64,000 nt of DNA from Butyrivibrio sp. WCD3002 (GTDB taxonomy: Bacteria > Bacillota > Clostridia > Lachnospirales > Lachnospiraceae). The DNA lies in the NCBI RefSeq assembly GCF_000424265.1, contig NZ_AUJO01000006.1, positions 124,001-188,000 on the forward strand. Direction: 5' to 3'. The notes below the pieces were generated by a model that was not told the origin of the DNA, made no database searches, and saw only the letters and a list, made by a program, of their open reading frames with translations. Position 1 is the first letter of the stretch, and the number at the start of each line of letters is the position of its first letter. A program made the position numbers and the translations under genes. Positions 53,349 to 62,727 of this stretch are shown here, piece after piece.

Positions 53349-53706
53349 TAAAGCAAAATATCATCTTATATACAGTTTGGCAGGCACGGTATTTCTGGCT
53401 GTTTTCGGTGCAATCTACGAGTATTTCAGCCACGGCGTTTACTCATATTATATGATATATGCATTTGCCATCCCGCTGATTATGGGAGTTGTGCCCTATT
53501 CCTTCATGCTTATCAAAAATATTTCCATGCCTGTTTTGCTGATAAATCTTTGGAATTCATCAATCATCACTTACAGTGTGGGCAGCGTATTTGCCGGTGT
53601 ACTCTCGATATACGGAACCACAAATGCTTTGATTTTTGTTTATCCTGTGGCAGGAACAGTTTTACTGATTGCAACACTTATAGCTGCATCAGTTTATTAT
53701 ATTTAA
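53332..53706 (+). CDS. Small integral membrane protein, coupled to the NAGPA-domain gene
   Basis: 124 residues with about four spans (LAGTVFLAVFGAIYEYF, MIYAFAIPLIMGVVPYSFML, SIITYSVGSVFAGVLSIYG, ALIFVYPVAGTVLLIATLIAA). Start is a TTG with GGAG about 9 nt upstream, within the end of the preceding gene. Function unknown; perhaps an accessory to the NAGPA protein. Confidence 0.75.
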   Translation: MFTSRDKAKYHLIYSLAGTVFLAVFGAIYEYFSHGVYSYYMIYAFAIPLIMGVVPYSFMLIKNISMPVLLINLWNSSIITYSVGSVFAGVLSIYGTTNALIFVYPVAGTVLLIATLIAASVYYI

Positions 53707-53710
53707 AAAT

Positions 53711-53741
53711 CCCTCCTTACCGGTTTATTCGGTAAAGAGGG
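53711..53741 (-). terminator. Intrinsic terminator of the small minus-strand gene
   Basis: 12-bp stem CCCTCCTTACCG with one G-U pair and a 7-nt loop; on the minus strand five T residues follow. Lies 52 nt past the stop at 53793 and may also stop read-through from the plus strand. Confidence 0.7.
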
Positions 53742-53792
53742 ACCGTAAATCCTTTGTGAATGTAAACTTCGCTTTGAATTAAGCAATTAAAC

Positions 53793-54113
53793 TTATGCAC
53801 TTACATTCTCTGTCTGCGCCGTCATTGGAATAGGTTCGCTTATTGAAACCGTCTCTGCTTCTGCCTGTTCCTCGATAACTTCATTTCTCATGTTCCTTGA
53901 AACAGGGCCGTCCTTGGAAATAAGCTCCATTCCATCTCTGTAACTTCTTATAGCAAATGATGATGAGTAGCCCTTTTCCTTTGCTACCGCTCTCACCTTT
54001 TTAGCAGTCTTTTTCACATCTGCGGCATCGCAAACCACTGATGGATACTGGCTGCTCTTTTCGCAAATATAACCTTCCGCAAGAAGTGCTTTTAAAAATT
54101 CGTCCTTTGTCAT
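53793..54113 (-). CDS. Small cytoplasmic protein of unknown function
   Basis: 106 residues. Helical N-terminal part (MTKDEFLKALLAEGY, a Cys pair ICEKSS...VVCDAADV) and Lys-rich helix KKTAKKVRAVAKEKGY, then a disordered acidic tail EQAEAETVSISEPIP. Start at 54113 chosen because GGAGAG is about 6 nt upstream; the longer frame runs 17 codons further without a site. Not recognised. Confidence 0.7.
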   Translation of the reverse strand: MTKDEFLKALLAEGYICEKSSQYPSVVCDAADVKKTAKKVRAVAKEKGYSSSFAIRSYRDGMELISKDGPVSRNMRNEVIEEQAEAETVSISEPIPMTAQTENVSA

Positions 54114-54413
54114 GTTACTCTCCTTGTTGCGGGATAATAAAAATTCTATGTCTGATAATCCCACATTTAATGCTGTTTTGCGCCTTCACGGCGTCAAACA
54201 TTCAGTATTTTACAACATCACAAAGGGTAAATGCAACAACATCCGCTGATAGCCTGACAAATTTATCTTTTTTTATTTAAAATTTTTAGCTTTTTATAAT
54301 AAAAATTTATATTCGTTTTATGTATTCGTACGAATTTGGACACAATTTAGAGATATGATATCCTAAACGCTTATGGTTACCATCAACATTTGGGTTTATG
54401 GGAGAGAAATATT

Positions 54414-54575
54414 ATGAAAAATATTATTAAGAAGGAGCATCAAAAAATCATTGACACTGTAGTTTATAACGGAAGATACACAGATGCAGACGAATTCAGA
54501 AGAAAAGTCCTTTCTGTAGTATGTACTTTCGTTATAGTAGCCTGTGCACTGGCTATCGGATCTATGCTGATTTAA
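54414..54575 (+). CDS. Small single-pass membrane protein
   Basis: 53 residues: a charged N-terminal helix (MKNIIKKEHQKIIDTVVYNGRYTDADEFRRK at the first 31 positions; only its charge pattern is informative) followed by one span (VLSVVCTFVIVACALAIGSMLI). GGGAGAG lies 7 nt before the ATG. The role is unknown; such proteins often modulate larger membrane partners. Confidence 0.6.
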   Translation: MKNIIKKEHQKIIDTVVYNGRYTDADEFRRKVLSVVCTFVIVACALAIGSMLI

Positions 54576-54606
54576 AAAGTTATTTGGGACAAAAGCAGCA
54601 AAAAAT

Positions 54607-54650
54607 AGACGGTTTCGGAGTTTTTACAACTTCAAAACCGTCTTTTTTCG
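54607..54650. terminator. Bidirectional terminator between converging genes
   Basis: Stem around GACGGTTT and AAACCGTC with a 20-nt loop, flanked by A and T runs on both sides, placed between stop codons at 54575 (plus) and 54664 (minus). Confidence 0.85.
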
Positions 54651-54663
54651 TATTATTCGCGGC

Positions 54664-55116
54664 TTACACCGGATTCTCTTTGATATATTCATCAAGTATC
54701 TCTGCCGCATCTCCGATTATCTCAGCGCAGGGACGTTTTTTATAATACTCCTGGGTACGAGCTTCAGGGGTTGGAACATCGTGCTTAACGCTAAGTCCAA
54801 GCATGTCGCGGCAGACGATGCTGCCGTGTTTTTCCTCAAATCTACGGGCAAGCTCCTGAATTCTGGCATAATGACCAGCCTTCACATCCCCGGTTTCAGG
54901 ACCATCATAGCCGTAAAGAAGGCCTGCTATCATGAACATTCCACTGACGCTGCCGCATACTTCGCGCAGTCTTCCCATGCCGCCTCCAAAGGAAGATGCC
55001 ATCCTGGAAAGGGTAGTTTCATCAATAGGAAGTAAATCCTTAAAAGCCAGTACTATAGACTGGGAACAGTTATATCCATTTAGGAAATTGGCCATTGCCA
55101 TCTCTCTTCGTGTCAT
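54664..55116 (-). CDS. C_GCAxxG_C_C family protein (putative redox)
   Basis: 150 residues. The pattern of the family is visible: NCSQSIVLAF, SSFGGGMGRLREVCGSVSGMFMIAG, a central loop, and SIVCRDMLG with a late Cys. Members are thought to bind metal or mediate redox reactions in anaerobes, often near selenium- or sulfur-related genes. Monocistronic; a weak site (AACG) precedes. Confidence 0.87.
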   Translation of the reverse strand: MTRREMAMANFLNGYNCSQSIVLAFKDLLPIDETTLSRMASSFGGGMGRLREVCGSVSGMFMIAGLLYGYDGPETGDVKAGHYARIQELARRFEEKHGSIVCRDMLGLSVKHDVPTPEARTQEYYKKRPCAEIIGDAAEILDEYIKENPV

Positions 55117-55143
55117 TTTAAATCTCCAAAAACGTTAAATTCT

Positions 55144-55236
55144 TTAAGCTTTTATCTGCTCTAAAACATACTCAAGCTCTACATCTTTACCAAAGCTTTC
55201 AGGCTTCCAGGGGATATAAACATCAAATTGCACCAT
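55144..55236 (-). pseudogene. Possible gene fragment, 30 codons
   Basis: Frame reads MVQFDVYIPWKPESFGKD followed by VELEYVLEQIKA and stop. Structured amino acid composition but no ribosome site, and an in-frame stop lies six codons upstream of the ATG. It may be the decayed 3' end of a gene. Nothing else is seen in 55237-55474 except AT-rich promoter-like sequence ahead of the GH8 gene. Confidence 0.35.
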
Positions 55237-55474
55237 TGAACAGTTGGAGCTCTAAAGCTCAAAAACCGCTTTTTTTATTCTATCATAGGTAAGTCACCTT
55301 GTTTAGAGATAAAGAAACATTCACAGGGCAAGAATAAATCTAATCTGCGCAATAAATAGCAAGAAAGATTATATTAAATCGTGCAGAATAATTGTACAAA
55401 ATATTATTATGATTGACGTTTTCGCATTATCTCAGCGTAACAAGTCATAAAACAAGCTTTTACAGAGGTGAAAA

Positions 55475-56629
55475 ATGAGCGCATACAAGACAGGTGTTTA
55501 CAGAAATATTTTTAAGGAAATCGGAAAAACCGATGCAGAAATCGACGCAAAGATAAAAGAGGCTGTTCAGACCTTTTTCTATGATGAGGAAGAACGAATT
55601 TACCACACAGCAGGTGATGATATGGGATATCTCACCGACACGGGAAATGATGATGCCAGAACCGAGGGTATGTCCTACGGCATGATGATGTGTGTTCAGC
55701 TGGATATGAAGGAAGAATTCGATAGAATCTGGAAATGGTCCAAGACCTATATGTATATGGATGAAGGTGAAAACGAGGGCTATTTTGCATGGTCCTGCCA
55801 GACTGATGGAAAAAAGAATGCCTACGGCCCTGCTCCCGACGGCGAGGAATTCTACGCCATGGCTCTGTTTTTCGCATCCCACAGATGGGGTGACGGCGAA
55901 GGCATCTTCAATTACAGTCAGCAGGCAAAGGATATCCTGAAGGCATGCCTCCACAAAGGTGAAAACGGAAGGCCCGGCGCGCCCATGTGGAACAGAGAAA
56001 ATCATCAGGTTCTGTTTGTTCCCGGATGCCCGCATACGGATCCTTCCTACCACCTTCCTCATTTCTATGAGCTTTTTGCAGAATGGACAAACGAGGAGGA
56101 TAGAGAATTCTTTGCAAAAGCTGCCGAAGTCAGCAGAGAATTTCTTGTAACAACCTGTCACGAAAAAACAGGTCTTAACCCCGAGTATGCCAACTTCGAC
56201 GGAAGCCCCATGGACAAGGTACTTCCCTGGGGACAGTTCGGTGACTTCTTCAGTGATGCCTACAGAACCGCAGCAAATATCGGCCTGGACGCTGAATGGT
56301 TTGGAGAAGACAAGGGCCAGCTCGATGTGCCCCTTAGAATGATGAGATTTTTCGGAACAGATTTAGAGGCTGTAAGATGTGCCTATAAGGTAGACGGAAC
56401 GCCTCTTGAGAGACCTGTCCTCCACCCTCTTGGACTTTTATCAACAATCGCCCAGAGCGCTCTGGCTATTCCCTACAGCGATGATGCTGACAGCGATTTT
56501 GCAGAAGCTAAAAAGTGGGTTGAATGGTTCTGGAACCAGCCTCTTCGTAAAGGCGTCAGAAGGTACTACGACAACTGCCTTTACATGTTCGCACTGCTGG
56601 CACTTTCAGGAAAATATAGGATTTGGTAA
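55475..56629 (+). CDS. Glycoside hydrolase family 8, reducing-end xylose-releasing exo-oligoxylanase-like
   Basis: 384 residues without a signal peptide, so intracellular. The GH8 general acid lies in ARTEGMSYGMM and the base region in FFSDAYRTAANIG, with FAWSCQTDG, APDGEEFYAMALFFAS and CPHTDPSYH between. The close resemblance in length and motif order to Rex enzymes (exo-oligoxylanase removing xylose from the reducing end of xylo-oligosaccharides) supports that call. Ribosome site GAGG before the ATG. A strong terminator follows. The GH31 gene and the transport genes lie on the other strand, converging. Confidence 0.92.
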   Translation: MSAYKTGVYRNIFKEIGKTDAEIDAKIKEAVQTFFYDEEERIYHTAGDDMGYLTDTGNDDARTEGMSYGMMMCVQLDMKEEFDRIWKWSKTYMYMDEGENEGYFAWSCQTDGKKNAYGPAPDGEEFYAMALFFASHRWGDGEGIFNYSQQAKDILKACLHKGENGRPGAPMWNRENHQVLFVPGCPHTDPSYHLPHFYELFAEWTNEEDREFFAKAAEVSREFLVTTCHEKTGLNPEYANFDGSPMDKVLPWGQFGDFFSDAYRTAANIGLDAEWFGEDKGQLDVPLRMMRFFGTDLEAVRCAYKVDGTPLERPVLHPLGLLSTIAQSALAIPYSDDADSDFAEAKKWVEWFWNQPLRKGVRRYYDNCLYMFALLALSGKYRIW

Positions 56630-56660
56630 AAAGAAAGCCATATCCGCTTTAATGAAATAA

Positions 56661-56714
56661 CTCCCCTTAAGCAGACTATGAAAATATCCATCAAAGTCTC
56701 TCAAGGGGAGTTTT
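56661..56714 (+). terminator. Intrinsic terminator of the GH8 gene
   Basis: Stem CTCCCCTT..AG.AGACT and complement with a loop of about 17 nt, followed by TTTTG. Lies 31 nt past the stop. Confidence 0.8.
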
Positions 56715-56740
56715 GTTATATTTTTCCTGATGCGATAAAC

Positions 56741-59083
56741 TTACGCAATTATTTCAAGCAATGCGTCCTTCAGGTTTTCCTTTACATCAAGAGATCTGAT
56801 ATATGCTGTCTTGTCGAGGTTTTCTTCCTGAAGCTTATGGTAGAGAACTTCCTTAAGATCGTAGCTGATCTCGCATCTCTTAAGGAGTCTGTAAAGCTCA
56901 TCTACTCTCTGCATTCCGGAGAGGCATACATTCTCGATAACAACAGTTGTCTTCTCTCCTGAATTGTAGGTGATGCCTTCAATGCGGGCCTGTCTGCGCT
57001 CTGCATCATAGCAGGAAGCCACACCGGCACCGCTAACGTTAGCACCCTCTTCTACACCGCAGAGAACAAGACTGATCTGTCTCTTGGCGGGTACAAGCTC
57101 TGTATTTCCTGTTGCGGGAAGAATTTCAACTGTAAGCTTCTTAGATGCAGCATCGTACTTCTGAGTAATCCTGGTTAACGCTCCGGTGCCGTCTGCATAA
57201 GCATTGCTTATTCCGTCATCCTCAAACAGCTCATATTCGCCGTCAGCGCCAACGCCAAGGTAAATATCCAGGGCTTCGGGACACTTATTGATATCCTCTG
57301 AAGCTTCGCTGTCCATAGGCACGATTCCGCCTTCTTTTATAAGCACCGGGATGTTCTCGATTGGACGATAGAGGTTGCGGATTTCCTCACCCTCGTAAAT
57401 ATTTCCGCCCATTATATCTATCCATCTGCCCTTTGGAATAAAGGCATGAACATGAGCCATCCTAAGCTCAGGATCAAGCTTCTCGGTGATCGGGAAGGCA
57501 ATCATCTCAGAGCCGAAATAGTAGCCGTTTCTGGACTCATAAGCGCCCTGTACATCCGGTGAATCGTAGTACAGAGGTCTTATAACCGGCACATCCCTAT
57601 TCCATGCTTTATAGCCCTCAGTATAAAGGTAAGGAACCATTCTATGACGAAGTCTCATGTAATCATCAACAACTGATCTCATGGGCTGCGGGAGATTCCA
57701 GGGCTCTTTAAAGAAGAAAGGATTGCTTGAGCTGTGCAGTCTCATAATAGGTGAGAAAACGCCAAATTGAACCCATCTGCAGGTTCTCTCCGTATCCTCT
57801 TCTCCGTGCATGTGGCCGCCGATATCGTGGCTCCACCAGCCATAGCCTACATTTGATGCTGTAGAAGTAAAGAAGGGCTGCACATTAAGGCTTGTCCATG
57901 TGGCATAAGCATCTCCGGAGAAACCTATGGGATATCTGTGACTTCCGACTCCTGCATATCTTGAGAAAATCATAGCTCTCTTGCCGCGGCGAAGCTGGTC
58001 AAGATAATGATAGTGGTTAAGAATCCAAAGCGGATCCACGTTACCCTGACGGGCCTTTGTGCCCTGTTGCCAGTCAATCCACCAGAAATCTACACCTTCA
58101 TCCTCGTAGGGATGCATTACCTCTTCAAAATAGGTATCAACAAATTTAGGATCCATCAGATCAAAGCTGACAGGCTCCTCGTTCTCCATATCGACACCCA
58201 TTCTCTTTGCCACTCTCTCATAGCACTCTTCAAAAGCTCTGATTCCGTCAGCAGGATGGAGGTTCAGAGTAATGGCTTTTCCGCGCTCCTTCAGAGTCTT
58301 TAAAAATCTTCTGTAATCCGGGAAATATTCCTTATTCCAAGTATAGCCGGTCCAGCCTGTACCGTATTTTTCATCAATTTCGGTAATATGCCAGTCCATA
58401 TCGATAACCGCTACGGAAATCGGTACCTTTTCCTCCTCGAACTTATCCATAAGTGCAAGGTAGCTCTCTTCTGTGTACTTTTCATACTTACTCCACCAGT
58501 TACCGAGAGCATATCTGGGGATCATGGGAGTCTTGCCGCAAAGGTAATAGAAATCCTTAAGAGTGCGGTAATAATCATTACCATAGCCAAAGAAGTAAAC
58601 ATCCTCCTCCGGGTACTCTCTGTCCTTTATTTCCTCGCCCTCAAGCTCGCAGCTGTCGCCATCCATGAACCATGCATAGCCGTCTCTCGAAATAAGGCCG
58701 TGGCCGTAAAGAATGATTCCGTTTGTCTCATCGAGAGTTCTTACGGTTCCGAGAAGATTGCGTCCAACCTCGCCAAAATGCCAGGTTACTTTTTCTTCCA
58801 GAAGCTCGATAGAAAGGCCCATAGACGTAAAGAACTTCTTATCATAAGTCACCTTAAGTCTTGCTGTCTTAAAAACAAGCTTTTCTTCAGTATCCTCAAG
58901 GATTTCGTAATCTACCTTGGGAAAGTCTCTGTTTAAAACGGTCTGAGTTGCGTTGTCTGTGAAGTGTCCGTCTTTTTCATATTCAAGACGGAGCAGGCTA
59001 TCCGTCAGTAAACTGATTCGATAACCTGCTCCCTGAATAATATTTTCCTGCGGACAAATTGCGTCTAATTTGAATGTCTGCAT
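56741..59083 (-). CDS. Glycoside hydrolase family 31 protein (alpha-glucosidase/alpha-xylosidase type)
   Basis: 780 residues. The nucleophile is in WWIDWQQG and the acid/base in GDAYATW. Other GH31 landmarks are VAVIDMDWHI, WTGYTWNKEYFPD, FSRYAGVGSHRYPIGFSGD and WWSHDIGGH. A beta-sandwich follows the barrel, and the last 75 residues form an extra helical domain (VDELYRLLKRCEISYDLKEVLYHKLQEEN) not part of the core. No signal peptide, so it works inside the cell. WIDWQQG is found in alpha-glucosidase-like, alpha-xylosidase and sulfoquinovosidase-like members; the exact sugar is uncertain. 21 bp before the binding-protein gene end; same unit. Confidence 0.9.
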   Translation of the reverse strand: MQTFKLDAICPQENIIQGAGYRISLLTDSLLRLEYEKDGHFTDNATQTVLNRDFPKVDYEILEDTEEKLVFKTARLKVTYDKKFFTSMGLSIELLEEKVTWHFGEVGRNLLGTVRTLDETNGIILYGHGLISRDGYAWFMDGDSCELEGEEIKDREYPEEDVYFFGYGNDYYRTLKDFYYLCGKTPMIPRYALGNWWSKYEKYTEESYLALMDKFEEEKVPISVAVIDMDWHITEIDEKYGTGWTGYTWNKEYFPDYRRFLKTLKERGKAITLNLHPADGIRAFEECYERVAKRMGVDMENEEPVSFDLMDPKFVDTYFEEVMHPYEDEGVDFWWIDWQQGTKARQGNVDPLWILNHYHYLDQLRRGKRAMIFSRYAGVGSHRYPIGFSGDAYATWTSLNVQPFFTSTASNVGYGWWSHDIGGHMHGEEDTERTCRWVQFGVFSPIMRLHSSSNPFFFKEPWNLPQPMRSVVDDYMRLRHRMVPYLYTEGYKAWNRDVPVIRPLYYDSPDVQGAYESRNGYYFGSEMIAFPITEKLDPELRMAHVHAFIPKGRWIDIMGGNIYEGEEIRNLYRPIENIPVLIKEGGIVPMDSEASEDINKCPEALDIYLGVGADGEYELFEDDGISNAYADGTGALTRITQKYDAASKKLTVEILPATGNTELVPAKRQISLVLCGVEEGANVSGAGVASCYDAERRQARIEGITYNSGEKTTVVIENVCLSGMQRVDELYRLLKRCEISYDLKEVLYHKLQEENLDKTAYIRSLDVKENLKDALLEIIA

Positions 59084-59103
59084 TTTAAATATCCTCTTCT
59101 GTC

Positions 59104-60714
59104 TTATTTGTTGGCCTGATATGTGCTATAGGCATCCTGCTGTATCTGAATGAAATCATTATAACCCATAGCTTCCAGTGTTCCAATATATTCATCCCAC
59201 TGTTCATCAACTCCGCCTTCTGTAACCCATGTTGCCTGAGTAGCTGTTACATAAGCATCGATATCAGTGAAAAGTGTAGCCAGTGTGTTAAGCTGATCAG
59301 TTGTATAGCTTACGTTAGGATATGCTTCCTTAGCGTATTTTCCGAGCTCCTTATCAAGAGCAAGCTTAGAAGCATCACCGTTCTCAGCTGCGTAGAAAAC
59401 CTTGTCATTGAAGCCATCTGCTACATACTTGGGACCGAAGTCACGAACTGACTGAATCCATGCAAAAGTATCTGCTGAATTGCCATCCTGAGGCTCAAGA
59501 ACTGTGTAGGTTCCGTTTGCTTCATCCTTCTCAACACCAATACCGAAGGAACCGTAGAAGTTCTGGATTGAAGCATCTTCTGTGTAGAACTTATCGATCC
59601 ATGAAAGAAGGGGACCGGGATTCTCACACTTGCTTGTTACAACGAACTCATATCTTGAATAGTTCCAGTGCTCAGGATCTGATGAGATGTACTGATTTCC
59701 GTCTGGACCTGCAAGAGCGGGAAGAGCCACGTACTCACCTGCATTTGCGCCGAAGGTTGAATCAGCTGTCCATCCTGCTGCTGCACCAACGATAGGTGTC
59801 TCGTTCATGAGCTTTGCATCACGCATAGAGGAATCCTCTGTGAAAAGCTCGGGATCGATGAGACCGTTTACATAGCAATCGTGCATCCACTCAATACCTG
59901 CCTTGTACTCCTCTGATGTAGGAATGTAAACAGGGTTGCCATCCTTAACTGTCATCATGTAGGTTCCGTCAGCACCAAGAGTTGTTCCAAAGGGCAGGCA
60001 GAAGAACATAACTGAATCAGCATAGCCCTGTCCGAAAGGAATCTCATCTGTAGCATCGCCGTTGCCGTTAGCATCGTTATCTCTGAATGCTGCAAGGCAA
60101 TCCTCGAATTCCTTATATGTTGTAGGAACCTCAAGTCCGAGGTTATCAAGCCAGGTCTTGTTGATGAACATCTGGTTAGCAACTGTAGGTCTGCAGGGCT
60201 TCTTGGAAGGAAGGCCATAGATGTGACCGTCAGCAGAAGTTGCAAGAGCCTTCATGGTAGAATCTGATTCCATAACAGCCTTAAAATTAGGCATGTACTC
60301 GTCGATGTAATCATCAAGTGCGATGAAGGATCCTGTATTTGTCAGAATATCTGACTCTGAAAAGCAGATTGATCCAAGGAATGCATCCGGAAGATCACCG
60401 CCTGCAAGAAGAACTGCCTTCTTATCAGCCCAGTCAGAGTTAAGGATTGTATCCCATGAAAGGTCGATTCCTGCTTCTTTAGCAGCCGCATCCGGGAAAC
60501 CTGTGTGATAATCCTCGCCCCAGTCTGCCCATCTGACTGTTGCGACTCTGTAACCACCTTCTGCCACTTTTTCATCAGCTTCCCCTGCAGATTCAGCAAC
60601 AGGTGTTGTGTCATCCTTTACCTCTGTGGTCTGTGTGTTTGCACTGCCGCCACAAGCGGTAAGGGTCAGAGATAACGCCATAGCGCCGGCAAATAAACCA
60701 TAATTCTTTTTCAT
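59104..60714 (-). CDS. Sugar ABC transporter solute-binding lipoprotein (LplA/CUT1 type)
   Basis: 536 residues. Lipoprotein signal with lipobox TACG after ALSLTL. The type-1 binding fold of the large CUT1 oligosaccharide-binding proteins follows (WADWGEDYHTGFPDAAAKEAGI, DDYIDEYMPNFKAVMES, YGLPSKKPCRPTVANQMFINKTWLDNLGLEVPTTYKEFEDCLAAFRD). Start is set at the third codon of the open frame because GGAG lies 7 nt before that ATG and only one nt before the first. Likely binds an oligosaccharide that is later cut by GH8, GH31 or GH127. Permeases follow. Confidence 0.92.
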   Translation of the reverse strand: MKKNYGLFAGAMALSLTLTACGGSANTQTTEVKDDTTPVAESAGEADEKVAEGGYRVATVRWADWGEDYHTGFPDAAAKEAGIDLSWDTILNSDWADKKAVLLAGGDLPDAFLGSICFSESDILTNTGSFIALDDYIDEYMPNFKAVMESDSTMKALATSADGHIYGLPSKKPCRPTVANQMFINKTWLDNLGLEVPTTYKEFEDCLAAFRDNDANGNGDATDEIPFGQGYADSVMFFCLPFGTTLGADGTYMMTVKDGNPVYIPTSEEYKAGIEWMHDCYVNGLIDPELFTEDSSMRDAKLMNETPIVGAAAGWTADSTFGANAGEYVALPALAGPDGNQYISSDPEHWNYSRYEFVVTSKCENPGPLLSWIDKFYTEDASIQNFYGSFGIGVEKDEANGTYTVLEPQDGNSADTFAWIQSVRDFGPKYVADGFNDKVFYAAENGDASKLALDKELGKYAKEAYPNVSYTTDQLNTLATLFTDIDAYVTATQATWVTEGGVDEQWDEYIGTLEAMGYNDFIQIQQDAYSTYQANK

Positions 60715-60753
60715 TTTCATACTCCTTCTCTTATAAAATATATTGTATACTAT

Positions 60754-61641
60754 TTATCCCTTCACTGCTCCTATCATGACGCCCTGATTGAAATATTTTT
60801 GCAAGAAAGGATAGAGCATCATAATCGGCAGTGTAGAAATCACTATTGAACCGTACTTCATCATGTCTGAAAGCTGCCTCAGCTCCTGAGCCATGGTTCC
60901 GGTTGCGGCACCCAGAAGTGATTCATTTGCTATAAGAATTCTTCTGAGTAAAAGCTGCAGAGGAATCAGATCCTCATTTTGCAGGTAAATAAGTGCGTTG
61001 AACCAGGAATTCCAGTGTCCTACCGCTGTCCACAATCCCACTACCGCGATGACCGCCTTTGAGAGCGGCACCGCAAATTGCAGGAAGTACCTCATGGTGC
61101 TGCAGCCGTCTATCTGCGCTGCTTCCCACAGAGATTCAGGGAGGGAATTTTGGAAAAAAGTTCTCGCAACAATAATGTTGTAAGTGGATACCGAAAAGGG
61201 CAAAACCATAACCAGGAAAGTGTCAAGGAGTCCAAACTGTTTGACTATCAGGTAGGTTGGTATCAGACCTCCATTTACAAACATTGGTATGATATAGAAA
61301 ATATTGATCCACTTTCTTCCCGGAAGGTCCTTTCGGGACATTGCGTAGCCGGCTGTAATATTAACCACAAGAGCAACCGCAGTGCCGACTATCGTATATA
61401 TAATGGTGTTCAAATAGCTTTTCCAGATCTGGTTCTGCTCGAAAAGCTTTTGGTATCCCCTTACATCAAAGGTTTTAGGCCAAATCCATACATTTCCGCT
61501 GGCAACGTCCGCAGGATTACTGAAGGACGCGATAATAACAAACCAGAGCGGATATATAACCATAATGATCATCAGGACTGCAATTACGTGGAATACAATG
61601 TTTACCACGGTGTCCTGCGTTAATCTCTTTCTCTTAACCAT
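60754..61641 (-). CDS. Sugar ABC transporter permease (LplC/MalG type)
   Basis: 295 residues with six spans and the EAA loop (EAAQIDGCSTMRYFLQFAVPLSKA), in the CUT1 second-permease form. No ATPase gene lies here; CUT1 systems of this type commonly share a multitask ATPase (MsmK-like) encoded elsewhere. Confidence 0.94.
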   Translation of the reverse strand: MVKRKRLTQDTVVNIVFHVIAVLMIIMVIYPLWFVIIASFSNPADVASGNVWIWPKTFDVRGYQKLFEQNQIWKSYLNTIIYTIVGTAVALVVNITAGYAMSRKDLPGRKWINIFYIIPMFVNGGLIPTYLIVKQFGLLDTFLVMVLPFSVSTYNIIVARTFFQNSLPESLWEAAQIDGCSTMRYFLQFAVPLSKAVIAVVGLWTAVGHWNSWFNALIYLQNEDLIPLQLLLRRILIANESLLGAATGTMAQELRQLSDMMKYGSIVISTLPIMMLYPFLQKYFNQGVMIGAVKG

Positions 61642-61678
61642 GAAAATAATCTCCTCAAATGAAGTTCTTCTTTTATCT

Positions 61679-62584
61679 TTAGAACAGGCTGCTCTCAGTG
61701 AGCTTTCTCGACATCAGGTTTACAAGCAAAAGTACTATCACGTTTACAACCGTGTTAAACAGGCCGATTGCTGTTGATAAGCTGTACTGCATGCTCTGCA
61801 TACCCATCTTGTAAACGTAGGTTGAAATGATCTCACTGCTCATAATGTTCTGCACATTCTGAAGAAGGAAAGCCTTCTCAAAGCCTATTCCAAGAATGCT
61901 TCCTGCCCTCAGTATCAAAAGAACCATGGCTGTGGGAAGAATCATCGGTATATCTATAAATCTGATCTTCTGCAAAGTGCTTGCACCGTCTACTGTTGCT
62001 GCCTCGTAGTAGGTCGGATCGATTCCCGCAAGAGCTGCCAGGTAGATAATGCTGTCCCAGCCAAGATGCTGCCAGATATCACTCCACACATACACATGCT
62101 TAAAGCCCGATGCGCTTGCCATCAGATTGGGGAACTTTGCTCCGAACAGATTAAACAGATTTGCAAAAAGTCCGCTTGATGGTGACAAAAATATGAGAAT
62201 CAAACCGCACATAACCATCGTTGAAATGAAATGCGGAAGGTAGGTAATTACCTGAAAAACCTTCTTAAACATTTTTGTTTTCATCTGGTTACACATCAGC
62301 GCCAGCAGAATCGGAAGAGGAAATCCAACAACGATACTGTAAAGGCTGAGGATCAGCGTGTTTTTGATGGTTACGCCGAACTGGTAGGACCTGAAGTATT
62401 GAAGGAAATTTTTAAAGCCTACAAATTCACTTCCCGTGATTCCCAGTGCCGGTGAATAATTCTGAAAAGCTATCACGATTCCAATCATCGGCAGATATGC
62501 AAAACAGAATAAAAGCACCGCCGAGGGCAAAAGTAACAGATACAATTGATAATGTTTTCTTATGTTTCTAAACTTGTTTTTCAT
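61679..62584 (-). CDS. Sugar ABC transporter permease (LplB type)
   Basis: 301 residues with six spans and the EAA loop (EAATVDGASTLQKIRFIDIPMILP). The start at 62584 has GGAGAG 4-6 nt upstream; the open frame runs 31 codons further without a site. First gene of the permease pair, 37 bp before LplC, and divergent from the sensor kinase gene. Confidence 0.93.
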   Translation of the reverse strand: MKNKFRNIRKHYQLYLLLLPSAVLLFCFAYLPMIGIVIAFQNYSPALGITGSEFVGFKNFLQYFRSYQFGVTIKNTLILSLYSIVVGFPLPILLALMCNQMKTKMFKKVFQVITYLPHFISTMVMCGLILIFLSPSSGLFANLFNLFGAKFPNLMASASGFKHVYVWSDIWQHLGWDSIIYLAALAGIDPTYYEAATVDGASTLQKIRFIDIPMILPTAMVLLILRAGSILGIGFEKAFLLQNVQNIMSSEIISTYVYKMGMQSMQYSLSTAIGLFNTVVNVIVLLLVNLMSRKLTESSLF

Positions 62585-62727
62585 TGCGCTCTCCTTTTGT
62601 TCATGAATCAGATGATAGATTTTTTGAGTTTGTAAAAATAGCACATTTTGGTTCACCACATAGCACTTTTTGGACAAGGTTGTACGAAACTATAGATTGC
62701 ACAATTTTTTATATATATAATGAAATC

